Shown here in pieces: positions 12,201 to 27,200 of a stretch of 64,000 nt of DNA. Origin of the DNA: Ciona intestinalis (taxonomy: Eukaryota; Chordata; Ascidiacea; Phlebobranchia; Cionidae); NCBI RefSeq assembly GCF_000224145.3, contig NC_020167.2:3102450-3166449 (forward strand). Reading direction: 5' to 3'. The position numbers were made by a program, and so were the translations under genes. The notes beneath the pieces were generated by a model that saw only the letters and a list, made by a program, of their open reading frames with translations, was not told the DNA's origin and did not search any database. The stretch's first letter is position 1; each line of letters begins with the position of its first letter.

Positions 12201-15200
12201 ACAGAAATAGTTTCAAAGCGACGACAATAACACTCGCTAGATAAGAAAATGCCAAATTCAATTTCGTATGGTTTTAAAACACTTCAATGTCTTCAGAGTT
12301 CTTATACCTTCATCTACCAATGGTTTGCATTGGAATAACACACCAGCAGCAACATACGAAGCGAAATATCAACAATTCAAGGATATTGGAAAAATAGATT
12401 AACGCGATTTAGAGATTTAAAAGCCTTTACATGTTATAAATCCACGCAAAACAATACCAATTACAGACCGGTGCTGCCTGTTACCCCAAGCTTTGGCGAG
12501 ATGTAATAATAGCGAACTGCGTAATTTATCAAGGCACGGAGACATACCTTGTTATTGATAACCCGTGATATTTTGCGCTCAGATTCGAATCTAAATGCAC
12601 TCAGTGTTGAAATCTGAATCGTGATCTTAAGGCCGAGACCTAACACCGAAAAAGGCTTTATTTCATAAACTTAACCACTGCGTTGGCCCCGTGACCACCA
12701 CAAACAAAGAATCTTAAGTTTTAGGTTCAAGATCGAGGGTTAGTTGCGTGGCTGGCCAATATGGGCGAGTTCCAGCGAATTTAAAGGTGTTATTTGACCC
12801 GAATTTTGCGCGTGGCACAAGCTGTATGATGAATCGACTTTTGGGGTTTGAGATTTCGATATTTGTGCGGGTACGCGAGCGCAGGTTCTTTACCGTGGGT
12901 CACGAATTCACGTCATCCTCTTAAAAATCCGTCAAAGCGGAAACAATCTCAACTACAAGTATGTGTGCGACCTAAACACGGGCGGCGGGCAAAGGAAGGG
13001 GTGCCCGGAAATATCAACTTTCTAAGGACGACACGGTATATAGGGAAGGAATACAGGGGCGCGTGATGAAATTTGCTTATCGACATTTAACCACAGCTGA
13101 CAATTGCTGATAAATGGAAGTGCCTGCGAATGGTTATGGAGAGAAATGGAGCGATGGTTCTCACGTAATTTTGAACTTCATTATCTCGGGCAGACAAATG
13201 TGGTGAGATTGTAAACGATGTCAGCGTGATTGCTAAGCATTTCTTTGTAGTCTGATACATTGTATTTTTCGCAAGTAGCAACGAAGCATGTTGCTTTTAC
13301 AACTTAACACAGTACTTTGCGGTAAGGTGGGATACCATTAACACCCTATGTTTCCTGATCGTCTTTCGAACAATTACCAATGCTCTTATAAGAGTCGGGG
13401 CTAGGTTATATATTTCTGTAAACGTTTTTCGTTGATTACCAAATGGCAAAAAAGAAAATGAAAACAAGTCCCATCTTTCCCCACCTACTATATATAGTAA
13501 ATTTCAGTCTGAAACTTTAAATGTAACGAAGCGGTCGTAAGCACACTTATTTCACACTGTAACTGGTAAACTGCATATGCAAAAAAACTCATTGAGTTTA
13601 TAATATGTCTGACAGCGCTTTAAAGCGTCATTTTTGTATTTACCTATAATATTCCAGAATGGAGAACTGAATTGGTGAAGCACCAGTGTACTGGTTTGGT
13701 TGCCAACGTACTGCTATGGTTTGAGATGTTGTATTGACCACCGCTGGTCGTCCAGGTTGGCCAGGGAGGTCGTCGTTTCTGGCAACACTGGCCACAAAAC
13801 TTCCACTGGCTGTAAAATCAAGAAATCTCGTTAAAGAAAATTACAAGTACAGTACTAGTAGTATATGTGATGTCGTATTTTACTTACGTAGAACAGAAAG
13901 TTTAGCATCCCAAGACGTTATTCCGTAATCGCTAGCTGCTCTGCATGTGTATTTGCCACTGTCCGATTTCTAAAAACATTAATAAGCGTTTTATATACGG
14001 AAAATACATGATGTTGTCTAAGCCTCCTTGATGGGCATTATTTGTCACATAGGGTTTTATGATCTCACACGACAATGATATATACTTCACAAAGCGGTTG
14101 TCAACGTTGTTGCTAAGGAATAAAATGTGGAAAATGACAAAATGTACATTTTACAAGAAAGGACATAGGTGTTAGTTGGTAATGATGAATGTAACTGTTC
14201 AAGACTGTTGTTGTATTTCTGTTTGTAAATATCATTGGCCAATCAAGTGGCCTACTGAACTCGGACGTACGTATTTATTGGGGATTACTTTCATCGCTTT
14301 GTATTTATGGAGTACCAGTACACAACGAAGCAAGAATTGATAAATGATGAAATGTCCAATAGTCTTCTAAATGCAGGTGCATTTACATGTATATTATTAA
14401 TTGTAGTTTTCGATTTTCATTATTTTATAATTAGTTCCATCTACAAAAACCTCTCGCGCTTTAAAAAATCGCCAGAAAAATTAATTTCCTATTGATTCCA
14501 ATTAAAACCAAGCAGAACCTTAAGGTTAACCATATGCTAATAAGCTACCTCGGCACTATAGATTTGAAGGTCTCCTGACGCGCTTAAGGTTTTGCGTATC
14601 TGGTCTGAACCGACTTGAACCGGTTCTCCATCTTTGTACCAACGTAGTGTAGGCTTGGGTTGGCTATTTGAAGAACACTTCAATATTGCAGTGGTACCAA
14701 TGCCCACAGTTTGGTTGCTGGGGCCTCTATGTATAATTGGTGGGGGAATGCCACTTCGTCGAGCTGTAAAAGCCACATATAAGTAACCTATTAGAGTGTA
14801 CTAAATAATGCGATATAAAACTAAATTACGTTGGACAACAATACGTAACATTGCGTAACTTTTCGAAGAAATGTTACCGTCCAAAAGTCCCGTAAATTAG
14901 CGATAGTCCAAATTTGTAGAAGCCAGTGGGCAGTGGCATGAGTTTATTAATCTGAGTCAGGACCTTCAAAGAGTCAATCTCGATGGCTCTCGAGGTAGCA
15001 TAAGTTTCAGAACGCAACGAAATATCGGAACAACTAGAAAATTTCGAGCCCACTTACGTTGTACAGTTAATTGAACTTTCGTTGTAATCGTTCCAACACC
15101 ACTGAGAGCCTGGCACTTGTAAAGGCCTTCGTCTTCGAACCTGATACTGCGAATTATTAGGTCACCGTCCGTCGTCACTTGCACGTGGCCGTCCTGGTAC

Positions 15201-18200
15201 GATCGCCCAAGAAACATTTCATTTCCTGCGTTTAAAAAAAACGATCTTCAAAAACATTTACATATTCTGTCAGAGTTTATTCAAAGCAAGAGTAATGTGC
15301 CGGATTTTCGTTCTGTTTCAAGCAGCAGTCATACACGGACATAGCATATACAGTTATGTGTGTGACTGTAGAATAATACGCGTGTAACCCTTCCTCTTTC
15401 CGGACAGACTTCAAAGGATGCTTATGCGGATATCGTTTGATCAGGATAGTTAAAAGGGGAGTATTCAGTAGCTAAGTTAAAAGCTAACCTGACACTGCTT
15501 AAGATCAAATAAGCCAATGACTTATTAAATGCTCGTGTCATATATCACTTGGCAGAAATTCCGTATTTGCTAAGTTTTACGAGCTACTTTCAGACCCGTT
15601 TCTCTGAAATGTTGCTATAAACACCAGTTATTTGTGACACTCGAAACGTGGTATATAGTAGAGATTAGTGTGTTGGTAATGTGTATGTATAGATACGGCG
15701 TTTTATAGTTATTCTTACGCACAGTTTTGATTGACACGAGGTGACTGTAAATGAGCTTCTTTACGCTTGTTTACTTCAGCAAGCTCGGTTAAGTAGTCAG
15801 CACACTTTATATCGAGTCAGTTAATAACTAAATTGCAGGGATCGGTCGCAGCGCACTTTAGCCCACTTGAACGTGACGTTATTGTAATCTGTTTCGCTGC
15901 AGAATGTTGTTGTGGGTTCGAGAAAAAACTCAAAAACGTCATTGGTTCGATAAAACAACAGATACGATAGCGCTGTTGTGGCTGCGCAGGCAATTTGATA
16001 CTGGATAGCTACCGTTTTGTGCTATTAGCCGAAGAAAAAACGAAGGCATGTGATGCCTGCCTTCATATATCCAGTATTATACGCACCAGGTGCCTTAATG
16101 CGAAAAGAATTATCGTCAGTACATAACATCTGGTATATGGAAAAAACAGACATTTCGTGCAACTGGTTTTACCCACCAATCCTACTGTACTTGTTCACAA
16201 ATATAGCATCGGGCGAAAGCATTAATGTTTAGTCAACCACATACCGTTTAGATCTCTCCAGAACACGGTGGGAAGTGGATTGCCCGATGCTCGGCACAGC
16301 AGAGTGACTGATTCGCCAACTTCGACAGTGGTGTCGGGCGACACGCGGCTAAACACTGGTTCAACTGCAGAAAAAAGCAAAACATTGTCGTTTTGTTATC
16401 TCATCGGCTTGTGTGAGAGTTTTATATAAGTAAGATTGACGGTATGGTGCTGGAAATGGGGGACAAAGAAAATGGAATGACGCAAAAATTCGCCCACGCA
16501 TGATTTCATCTAATGTAACGATTTGTGACCAAGTTATTTTTTCCATGTGATTTTCTCCGTATAGGTGTAATACTGATGGACGGTTCATCACAACGCAATT
16601 CGAGAACTTTGCTAAGTCGACTTGCGTCATTTTAAAAGCCCGACAAGTGCCCAATACATCCCAGCACGGGGTACCGAACGTTAAATCGGTTTTCGTTCTA
16701 ATTTTAGGTTTTGATGCAATCGGTCACGCGGTAATTCTGATCACTGCTGAAATAACAAGTTTACAAGCATCCTGTGGTTTATAAACACAATAGGAGAATT
16801 AATTGAGAGATAACAACATGTACCGATGCAAATGGGCGTGTAAAACAGGACACAGAAGATTAATATGAACAACTTCAGGTGTTTGTTCGATTTATCGCAT
16901 GATTTTACCGAGATTAGGCAGGGGGACAATACTCTTGAATTTGAATCTTTTGATTTAACGGGACACCGGTCGACCATACATTGGTAGCAAATAAATATCA
17001 GGGTTGTGCTATCTCAGGAATTTCGAGAGCAGTCTTACCGGAGATAAAGTTGGCTAACGCACATGTTTGTCGGAGTGCGTATTTTTATCCAATACTATTT
17101 TAACCTATCCACACTACCCGGGAGGTATAGCTAGCATTTATTCATAACTGAATAAATATAGAGCTGCTTTTTAATTAACAAAACATCTACGAATGCCGGC
17201 CTTTTATGTAAATAAAATTTAGCGGCACAACCTGCTGTGCCAATTTAGGGAACTTTTTCGTTTTTGTTTGTTGTGATTCATTCCACGTTTGAAATAGAGT
17301 AAAATAACTTTTAAAGTTAAGTAGTTCAATGCAGGCGTTGTTTTATACCAGTCCATTGCCTTAAAAACGGAATCTCTACTTTACGCTGCCTACAGAAGAA
17401 GCACATGTGACGTCATCCTACCTTGTACGTTGATTATCGCTGATCTTGAATCGGAACCGACTTGGTTCTCGGCAGTGCACACATACTCCCCACTGTCGCT
17501 TGCTTGAACAGAAGTGATTCGTAAGTTACCGTTACTTAGAGGCACGACTCTGTAACGTGGGAAATCGTTATCAATACAAATTCCAAGTCTAGGAAGTGGA
17601 GACGCACTCCCGTGTCTAGATAATGAATAATACACTATATGGTGTAATGGAAATGATGGCGAAATGTTTAGCTATATGTCCTTGACCTAGTTGGATTAAA
17701 TAGGCAGGACATACACTGGTTTTATACGGAAGTCGTTTTGCAGAAATTTCTTTAAACGAAAGCTGTAATATATAATGTAAACTGCATAATGCTTTTTAAA
17801 CAAAACATGTATCCCACTGCTGCACTGGTATATGCAAGGTAAACACAGGATATGCCAAACCTGCTTTGTGATGGAAGACTCCCTCCATCTTTCGACCATC
17901 TTATCCTGGGTCGAGGATCTCCTTTTACTTGGCACTCTAGCTCCACCGTTTGACCGGAAACAGCTTCCTGGCTAGTTGGTACGAGGGTAAACTCTGGTTT
18001 AGCTGAAGAAATAATACAAATATATTATCGCATTTGTTTAAGTCGAGGAATTTGATTTAAACGTATTAACAAAACACAGTTTTTTTTACATTTTCCCTAT
18101 CCATAACTGGAAAATTCGGAAAAGTCAAAAAGTGGTTTGTATTTATTTTCTTAGTTTTTGTGTCGCAACATTCTTAAATTTAGACAGCAACGTTGCTGAA

Positions 18201-21200
18201 AACGTTAATGGAGAGCGAGGAATTATTGAATTGGGAGGACCATATGACGTCACCCTTGCTTCGGGGTAATGAAATATTAATGCGACAGAGAACAGGCGAA
18301 AATTAACACAGCGCCGATCATCGGCCGCCAAATCCATCTTAGCGAAGAGTTGAATTAAATAGTTATTTAAAGGTTTTAAAATTGCTTTTTACATAAAAGG
18401 CTCAAAAGGGGAACTTTAATTACAAGTTTCGAGCTCGCTTGCTTTCGTTTTCTGTGCCGATGCTAAAGCGTGGTGGTCTAGTTCAACGTAATTCTAATAA
18501 AGTAACGCATTAAGTAGTTAGGACGTGAGCTACGGTACGTCAGTTGCAATTTGCGTTTCGTGACGTTGATCCAGCGTCCACGGTTTACGAGCCATTTTGG
18601 CGAAGCCTTTAATTCAGTATGGCCTAATTTAGCGGTGCTGTGCATTAATATGTGGCTTTTATTTGTCGGACCCTGTCGAACCCGGTAGTGTAAACACGAG
18701 GGTACACACGGGAGGCCATGGTGGGCAAATGGAAACAACAGATGTGGCGAAAATCTCAGGAGACTTTCTATGGTCCGTATGTGGATTCGTTGCATATCCC
18801 TATACGTAAAAGCTGGATATAATCCGCACTCAAACACCGCGTACAGCTTGCTCAAGCACAGCTGTGATATGCCTCTTCCTCGATGGAAAAGGATTTTCAA
18901 AATGAAGACGGATGCAATAATTATGACGGCATTTTACTCGAACATTGGGGCTTCATACTGTCAATTGTCTATACGCCCATGCGTATCGGTATTTTTTCTT
19001 AATCACGCATGTGACAGTTGTGTAACACATCAATACTCGATGGAGTACTATTTCTTGTTTGTAAACGAAATATCAATATATATACCGTCTCATGCATTTT
19101 ATACATTAGAATAAATAGACATATTTTCACAAACCTTGAATACGCAGTATGGCAGCAGTGCTTACTCTTTCCCCAGCACTGTTTGATGCAACGCACTCAT
19201 ACGAACCAGAATCTGACTTCTCGGCTCGTTGTATGACAAGATTTCCATTGAGAATCTGAATAGAAATATTCGGCGCTCAATTACTAAACACTATACACGT
19301 CCTGGATGAGACTTGATCAGAATGCCTTGATCTTTCGGGAAATGTTGTTTTAGGTGTTTACATTTTCCGCGCCGCGCCTACGGGACAGTCTACTTAAAAC
19401 AAACTTGACGGACACGGTTAAACGGAGTTGCTTCCGAAACTCGATACCAAAAAGAGCGAGATCAATCGAAGCATTTCAGTTCGCTCGCCAAACCACGGCC
19501 GTAACAAAACACCAGCAGCAATTTCACTAATCTGATCCGTTCGCCGATTATGCGTAAAGCGTAGTTCGAGTGACGGGGTTGGAAAGATTATATCATTCCA
19601 ATTATCGCGGCCGTGTCGGCCAAGTAGTTAGACGCTAATTCGTATTTGAGTGGAGCCACACCGTTTGGAGAGGTAATCATTCACGGCATTTCAATGTAGC
19701 ACACATATAGTGATTGTATCGCCTTCAAAAGGTCGCGCTAAAAATATCAGCAAAATTACTTTAACCACACCAATATGTCACTGTTAAAGATTGGAATTCT
19801 TGAATATTAAAGTACCTGTCGCCTGCTGTTTGTTGAAACTGGTACCATCTCTTTCCTCCAAGTGATGGTGGGCTCTGGGACTCCTGAAGGACCCTCACAG
19901 ACAAGAGTCACCTTGGTACCGGATGCCGCGACCATGTCATCCGGATTTCGAACAAAATCTTCACCGATGCCTGAAAATAAAGAGCTTCGTAAACAACTGC
20001 ACACGTTAAAAACCCAACAAGTCAAAATATTTAACCTGTATAAATATTAAATATATCTAACAAGGGAATAGTGGGGATCGTTACGAAAATTTATTACCAG
20101 CGAACGTAGCTTCATTGTAGATATCGATTAGAACTAATTGGACCACCCAATATGCTAAGATTTATCAAGTCAATTTCGGATGTTTATTATAACAATATTA
20201 TAATCCATGGTCGATCCTTATGAATGTACGTTTGTTGTTGCGTCGCATTTATTCAATATTGTAACGATTATTTTTGTTGCAATTTCCTGCTCCGATTGGG
20301 AGCAAATTGTAATCGCCGTTTGGTAAGTAAATTTGCGACCACCCGCAGCCGGCGGTGTTTCTTTCGTCGATATTCGACCCAATAATTCGACCAGCAAAAC
20401 AACTAACGACGCTCCAATTTGCCCTGATTTTATTTGCGCACTGAACGAGGATGACGTAACGAGTGTAGCCAATTGTGGGTAAAACTCAAAACGACCACCG
20501 CCTAAAATGGCGTTGCCTGTCCAAGTCAGAAATGACGCCCCGTCGTGATGTGGCTTTTGGCATCAGGAGTGTTAACAAGGGATCCTCCCGAAAGATTTTT
20601 CGCCATGTTTGGGGATTACTAAGAGCGTGAAATCTAAACAACACAAATCGCTAAGGGGTGGGCCGTGGGAGTTGCAAGATAATGAGTAAAATATTAGAAT
20701 CTACTCTCATTACGTCCAGTTTAATCCTGCAAACTAATCAGATACGTTTAATGCGTGACAAGAAACAGACGGTCGATCAATACAAAGAAAACCGATTAGG
20801 AAGAAAATCAAATCTAAATAAGCAACGTCAAATATTAATATTCTCTGCGCGGTTGAAAGTTCAGAGTCGAGAGCCACAATGATTGGTTTTAGTGGCACCA
20901 GAAATAACCTAATTCGTTTTCGCATGAGCAATTAATGCATATTTTGCTCTGAGTGAAAAGGAACTCATTTATTTGAGAAAAAATCCCAGACACCACTCGT
21001 TTATACCTTTGACAGCAAATCAAAAATTGAAATTTTGGGAAAGGTTTCTCGTTTTAAATCTTCTTCCTGTCAAGATGTTCAAGTTTACGAAGCTGTGGTT
21101 ATTTGTTTTCGTTACCGGCATAAGATGACGTCATTGTTTTACACCACGTGACGTTGGAAGGCGACAGAATGCGGAACGAACTGGATCGACTTTCGCCACA

Positions 21201-24200
21201 CGGAAACAACTGTGACGTAATCAACCATTAAGTCACATTGTTCACCCGGCATGGCGTCTGTGGTATTCCGCAATTTTATTTTGGCTTTTGGCATTTAACG
21301 CCTTCTACGGTTGAGTAAAGCACTGCCCACACAACAGAACTATACAACAAAAGTTTGGTAAATTGTCATAAATTGTCCTCAATTCAGTAAAAAATCGAGT
21401 CCCGAATTTACCAACAGTATTAAGGTTTTGAACCATATCTCCTGGGAGCTTAGACCGCTTGCATTAAAACATAGTTGCTTCATGTTCTTTGTTTTGCAGA
21501 GCAATAGACCGGTACACCAGCGATCAATCACAGCCACGTAACGTCTCTATAACCGCAAAGGTTTTAACAGTCACGAAATATGAGTGGAATCTTTGAGAAT
21601 TTAGTGACCCATACAACTGGGCTAGTTTGTAAACTACCAATACTTCAATACAGCATAGAGCATAATAATGCTTTTGGGCAGTGACAAATACAACGCATTT
21701 TTGAAACCAGAAACTGGGGTTCGCCTGGCGAAACCAGCAGGGTAATGAGCTCGTTAGGGTGCTATCATCTTGCTATCCTACTTTGTAATTGACGCAAGGG
21801 TGAACATTAAGTGGTAGACAGATGATTATCCTGGTTTTGTGAGGCGCAGAGACGAGTTGGCTGCTCTGCAAAGACAAAACACCCACGCAAGTGAATACGA
21901 CGTAGCGGCTGAGTGATTTGGTAGTCGAAATCGGACACCGATGCCCCTTCGCTCGTCGTTGGGTTGATGACAGTGTTGTGGTGTATTAAATTGTCGTGTT
22001 AGCGATTCATTTCCGTGCTTATAAGGTTAGCCATGTGCACAGTGCTACGAACGGTGTTTCCCGACTTCGGAAGTTCAAATTCTCACGGTGAAAGAGTGAC
22101 GAACGCTCGCTAAGGCGTCTTCTCATGAAATAGGATCAGGGCGGCTTTCCACTCCGCTGGGCGCGCAGTCTTCGCTAAAATAATTTACTCCTGATCCGGT
22201 CGCTATCTGGCGCACTGGACCGACCTGTTACTTTCTGCAGAAGGCTTGACTTCGTTCCTGGCAACGGAACATGGATCTGGCCAAAGATTCTGTCAATTTT
22301 AAAGCGCTTATCCTTTGACTAATGCGACAAACGACAAAAGAGCCCGGGCATGCTGGTGCCGAGTGAAAAGCGTCGCTACACAGGTGGTCTTCGTATAAAC
22401 TGATAATATCTGCAAGTCCGGTTCGATCGTTGTGCGGCAGGCGAGGTATGAAAACGAAGCACCACAGGTCGTTAAATGGGTGGAGGGAAATCGCTCCCGT
22501 AAAACGCCGCAAACGAAACGAGATCTGGAGTTATCGCGACATTTCTACCCCGGTATGTAAAGTGGCGGGTCCGTGACGTTCATTATCTTATCTCAACCTT
22601 CAATCGTTTCACCATAGATTTCGGATTTCGTTTATTTAGCGGGTGACTCGCTGTTTTTGTTCTCCCACCGCAAAATATAAACATTGGGAGTTAACGGGAA
22701 TTTAGCATTCAGTCGAAAGGATACAGCGATGATCTACGATATGTACGTTTAGTGTTGTGACTCAGTTTGCTGACCCTCCTTTGTAACAACGGCCCACGTT
22801 ACATTCCCAAGTTACCTTAAATCCAGGCAGCTTAGCAAACACTTGTAGGTGCGGACGTTGTTTGGTCATCGAATGTGTCATATTTCGCAAACGGAAAGTA
22901 ATAAAAGTGGAATTCAATTCCGAAGTACCGTTTTGTAAGAGTGATTTGAAAAGCGGCGGGTTTTAAATGTAATTCGCCATATAGCGCCAATCGAACACTA
23001 TGCAGACGGGCTATTTTGTTTCGGCGTTTAAAATAGCCGGGGATTATAACCTGACGAATACTTCAATAACTGGGCCAGCGTAGTCGGCGCCGAGCGTAGT
23101 GTTATAGCGGCGAAGTGGCCAGTGCAAACATCACCTAATCCCTGCTATGCGAATGTTCAATTATTGCGTCGGCAAAAGTACCTTGTGTTTGCGATGACAC
23201 CACCTGTATTGAACCAGGAATTAGGGAGACAGGGATTTCGTGGACATCGAAAGCTTTCGCACGGCATTACAGATCCTTAAAATCCTCAGGAGAGCTTTTT
23301 GTTTTAGGACAACCCTATCTTTGTACATCAGTTCCGTTTCCAGGTTAAAACACCAGACGGGAAATAATTTCCTGGAAAAGGATGCGTGGCGACTTCCCCC
23401 TTGAACCGGTACCCGATGACGTAACTAGTTCGACCGCGTACGCTTTAAAAATTCGATTTTATTCATGTGTTTTCGATGATGTTTCCATGTACGACAAGGA
23501 AATGCGGTTTTGGCGACATGGGCAAAACCAAAGACTCCGGGTTACGAAGTTTAAAAAACCGCGAGTCGAAAGGCCGCGGATTCGTCAGCAAAAAGTAAAA
23601 TTAAAATAGAATTCAATTGCTTTGGTTGACAGTGAGCCGGAAATGCATATGTACCGAGCTGCACTCAATAAGCTTTTTATGTCGAGTAAACAGGAACTGT
23701 TTCGGAACTATCAATCCGTCAGCGTTAGCCGTCAATCAGTTAGCGAGGTATAATGTGGCTGCGGCTGGTAACCTTACCCTTGTATAGGTCCCAGACAATT
23801 AAGCAATGACCCTTTCAATCCACTCAACGCTAAAACGGCTTCCACCGTTGAAAGCAACCCCTATAGGTCGCAACCTGTTGCTGAACTTTCATATTCACTC
23901 AACCTTGGACTAAGTTGCAACCTGAAATAACAGCCAAGGTCGCTGATATGCCGTACAGGATATGAAACGTCAAAATTTGTCACCGCAGTTCAAATATATA
24001 ATTAAACGCCACTGATTCGATTTCAAGGACGTGTAACTGTTTAAAACTAAAAAAACGCGTTTTTTCCCAAAATTTCCTTCTTTTTCCAGACTCCAAGTCT
24101 GACATTTTCCAGTCAAGCCATTTACATGCCTTAAAATAGCAACCAACGAAACGGTTGATGACGCACCTGCCATTCTAAACGGGCGTTTTCAGCTACAGAA

Positions 24201-27200
24201 ACTCCAGCCAAACACGCATTACAAGTTCAAATATGTGAAAAACACAACTGTGGGCTTAGTATTTCTCCACTAACCATCCAGTAAATAAGTTGATTTTTTA
24301 ATGGGCCAACGACGTTTAGGGCACGATGCGCTACTGTACCAATAAGCGTGACTACACCAAGCATTTGAATTAACAAAACAGCTGCCAGCAGACCTCTTAC
24401 GGTTCATGTTCTTCAAGCGAGTGCCTGTACAACCCAGGTTTCAGGCGAACGGTTTGGTTGCCAATGTTTTGTGATGTGTTGACACCAGCAACACATTTTA
24501 AACCGTTGTCGGTTGATTCATATTGCACTAAGCAAAACCGGAACCAAAACTGGCAATGTTTTGTCTCTTGCGTGTCTAAAATACGGATTCCTAGTGGTGG
24601 CCATTGCTTGGAAGAAGACGCGGGCAGATCGAAGTTAATTACAGATAATTCTGGTTTAATGCCAATTGAATTTGCTCGTTCGAAAATCAATGAACACTTC
24701 GCAGTCTTCCGCTACTAATTCTATTACGACGCCCAAAGTTGTGGCTAACTTGGCTGGGTTAGTAGAATACCCAGAGTTCCTTGGTCCGAAAAATCAATAG
24801 AGCCCTGTGTAACCAAAAAGCCATAGAGGGAAGGAATCGTAATTGCAATAATATGTAATCTCCGCGCACGGCTGAGTCGATATACCTACTCACGCGACAG
24901 TGTCCTTTGGGTAACGCGCTGTTGCGTTTGTTTTGGTTCAAGCGGGTGACGAGAAACTAACATGACAGCTGAGAATCGAACCAGGACCACTTAATACTTT
25001 TGCAATGTTGCCTTAAACAGATACGAAACAAATGAAGCAATATCCTCTCTGAATACACATGCATGCTAGTAAGTCGCGACAACGAAATGCTCAAATACCT
25101 GTTTTAACTTATTTAAACAGCCCAAATCAAGCACATGCTACGGTAGATTTCTTGAAATATCATAGAGTATTATGTCACTTAAAATTGTCACGGTAGTCTT
25201 GTGTAAACGTTAAGTTACATTTCTACAATGTTTGGAGTGAAAGCAAAAGCTGTGGCGCAGATTTCGGTCAAGAATTGGTACGCCTCGTTTGCTTACTGTT
25301 GCCCCAGACGTGGCCCCTGTTCATGGTCACTTGGTTTCAAAGCAAAAGTCAGCAGATGAGTTGACTTTTCAGGACTGCTTTTTGTCTGGTATAGACAGCA
25401 AGTAAGAGGGTTCAAGTTTTTATGCGATTTCGGGTCAAAATAAACGTTTTAAAATTTTCCATATTTTCAATAATGCTGCAAACGGCAATAATACACCGTT
25501 GCTAATACGTTTGACACAGATTGCATGGGGTTATCTAAATTACACGAAAACATAACAAATCTATAAGTGTGGAGTGCCTGCACGTACAACATATATCCAA
25601 TAACACACGACGGCGCTGGAATGTTAAAAGACCTCGTGCGAGTTATGAAAGTTCGATAAAGGTGAGCAATGTACACAAGTTTTTTTCGAGTACCACTTTG
25701 AACCTTTGCTTAGTTTTCATAGCGGCGTTAAGCCAGGGACCCTCCGCGTACATTTAATCTTTCGCTCCGGGTGAAATTCCACGCTGGCAGCAGAACAGGC
25801 ACCGATACTTTCTTTCCAGGCGAGCAAAAACAACACGAACGCCATCAAGGATTATAAACTGTAGCGACTCCAAAATAATCTATTCAAGTTGATATAGAAC
25901 CTAGGTCCTGATCGACCCAAGCAGAATTCAAAGAATTTCAAACCACGTCGTTCAATAGCTGGTTTGAAATAGCATTACCAAGTTCATTTTAAAGTCACTC
26001 TTGTCGCTTTTTTAGCCCTTTGTAATTTTCAAGGGGACAATAAATATATTCCTGTTTGTCGATTTTCAGTCGCATTGGGACAAGGTTATCAATTATTCAA
26101 GAACATGTCATTTCGCACTTGTTCGATTGTAGGCGTCGATGGATTTGCTGTAATATTAAACGACTGACAGCTCTGGTGTTATAAATTCCACGGAAATAAA
26201 CACGAAAACGTCGAATCGGTCAAATAGGAGTTGGATAAATAACGAAAAACAATCCGTATTTAACCTTCCAAGTACACAGGTCACGTCCAGCTTATGTACT
26301 TATAGTAAAACCAAAACGAACACTCCAAAGTTTGTTTTAACATTAAATGCTTTGTTCTAAAGCACAGGGTCCGCTATTCTCGGGTGAAGCGGAAATGGGG
26401 CAGCCAGTCACCCCCTCTGTGCCGGAAGCCGCACCCTGTCACTCACTATAGGAACTCCACCACAACTGTGGCTGAGACAAGAGAGCAGTTTTGAGCGAAG
26501 GTTGAATCCCGACCACCTAGGTTGAGATCTGCCGTTCAATCAGCCGTCAGTCTTATTGGCGTGAAATCTGCTTTCAATGCAAGGTTGTAATTTCCTCTTG
26601 ATCCCCTTGAAAGATTTTATTGTTTATCGCAATTAAAAGGAGGCGGCGAGTCTGAGCCTACCTTCCTACCACATTCCTAGCCGGCAAAAACCGGATCAAT
26701 CCCGCACACGTGAAATTGCGGAGATGATAAATCTGGTAATGACGCAGCCACGACGCCAAAAACTGTGCACGATGTAACTTAAGAAAACAATACCACACAA
26801 AGACACGACAAGCTTTGTTATACAGGATTCCTGGTACACAACCACCCAGTGGTTGGGCAAGCAAAATTGCGTAATGTGTCCCCCAAGCTTTGATTCGCCG
26901 CTACGCACGAGAACAGCAATGTAGATTTATCAGGCTCGTTCAAACTACCGAGAGCACTCAATACAAGTCTGAGTCAACATTTCAGCGTCCGAATTAACTT
27001 CGTAGCTTGCCATAGTTATTCGAAGACAACATTTGCATTACCGTTTACGAATAAAATCGACAAAACACTCCCCGAAAATGAATTAAAGGTGTTACGATCC
27101 AGACTATAGGTTGCAGGTATATATATATACACTGACGATAGACGTATAAAATTCATCAACTAATACGAGCTGTATTGTTCCTTTGATGCTGATGACGCCT

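Noticed and set aside
18478..18900. 140-codon minus-strand open frame in Robo intron 5
   Set aside because: Lies between Ig2 and Ig3 exons on the same strand; composition is unlike a domain and the model is complete without it.
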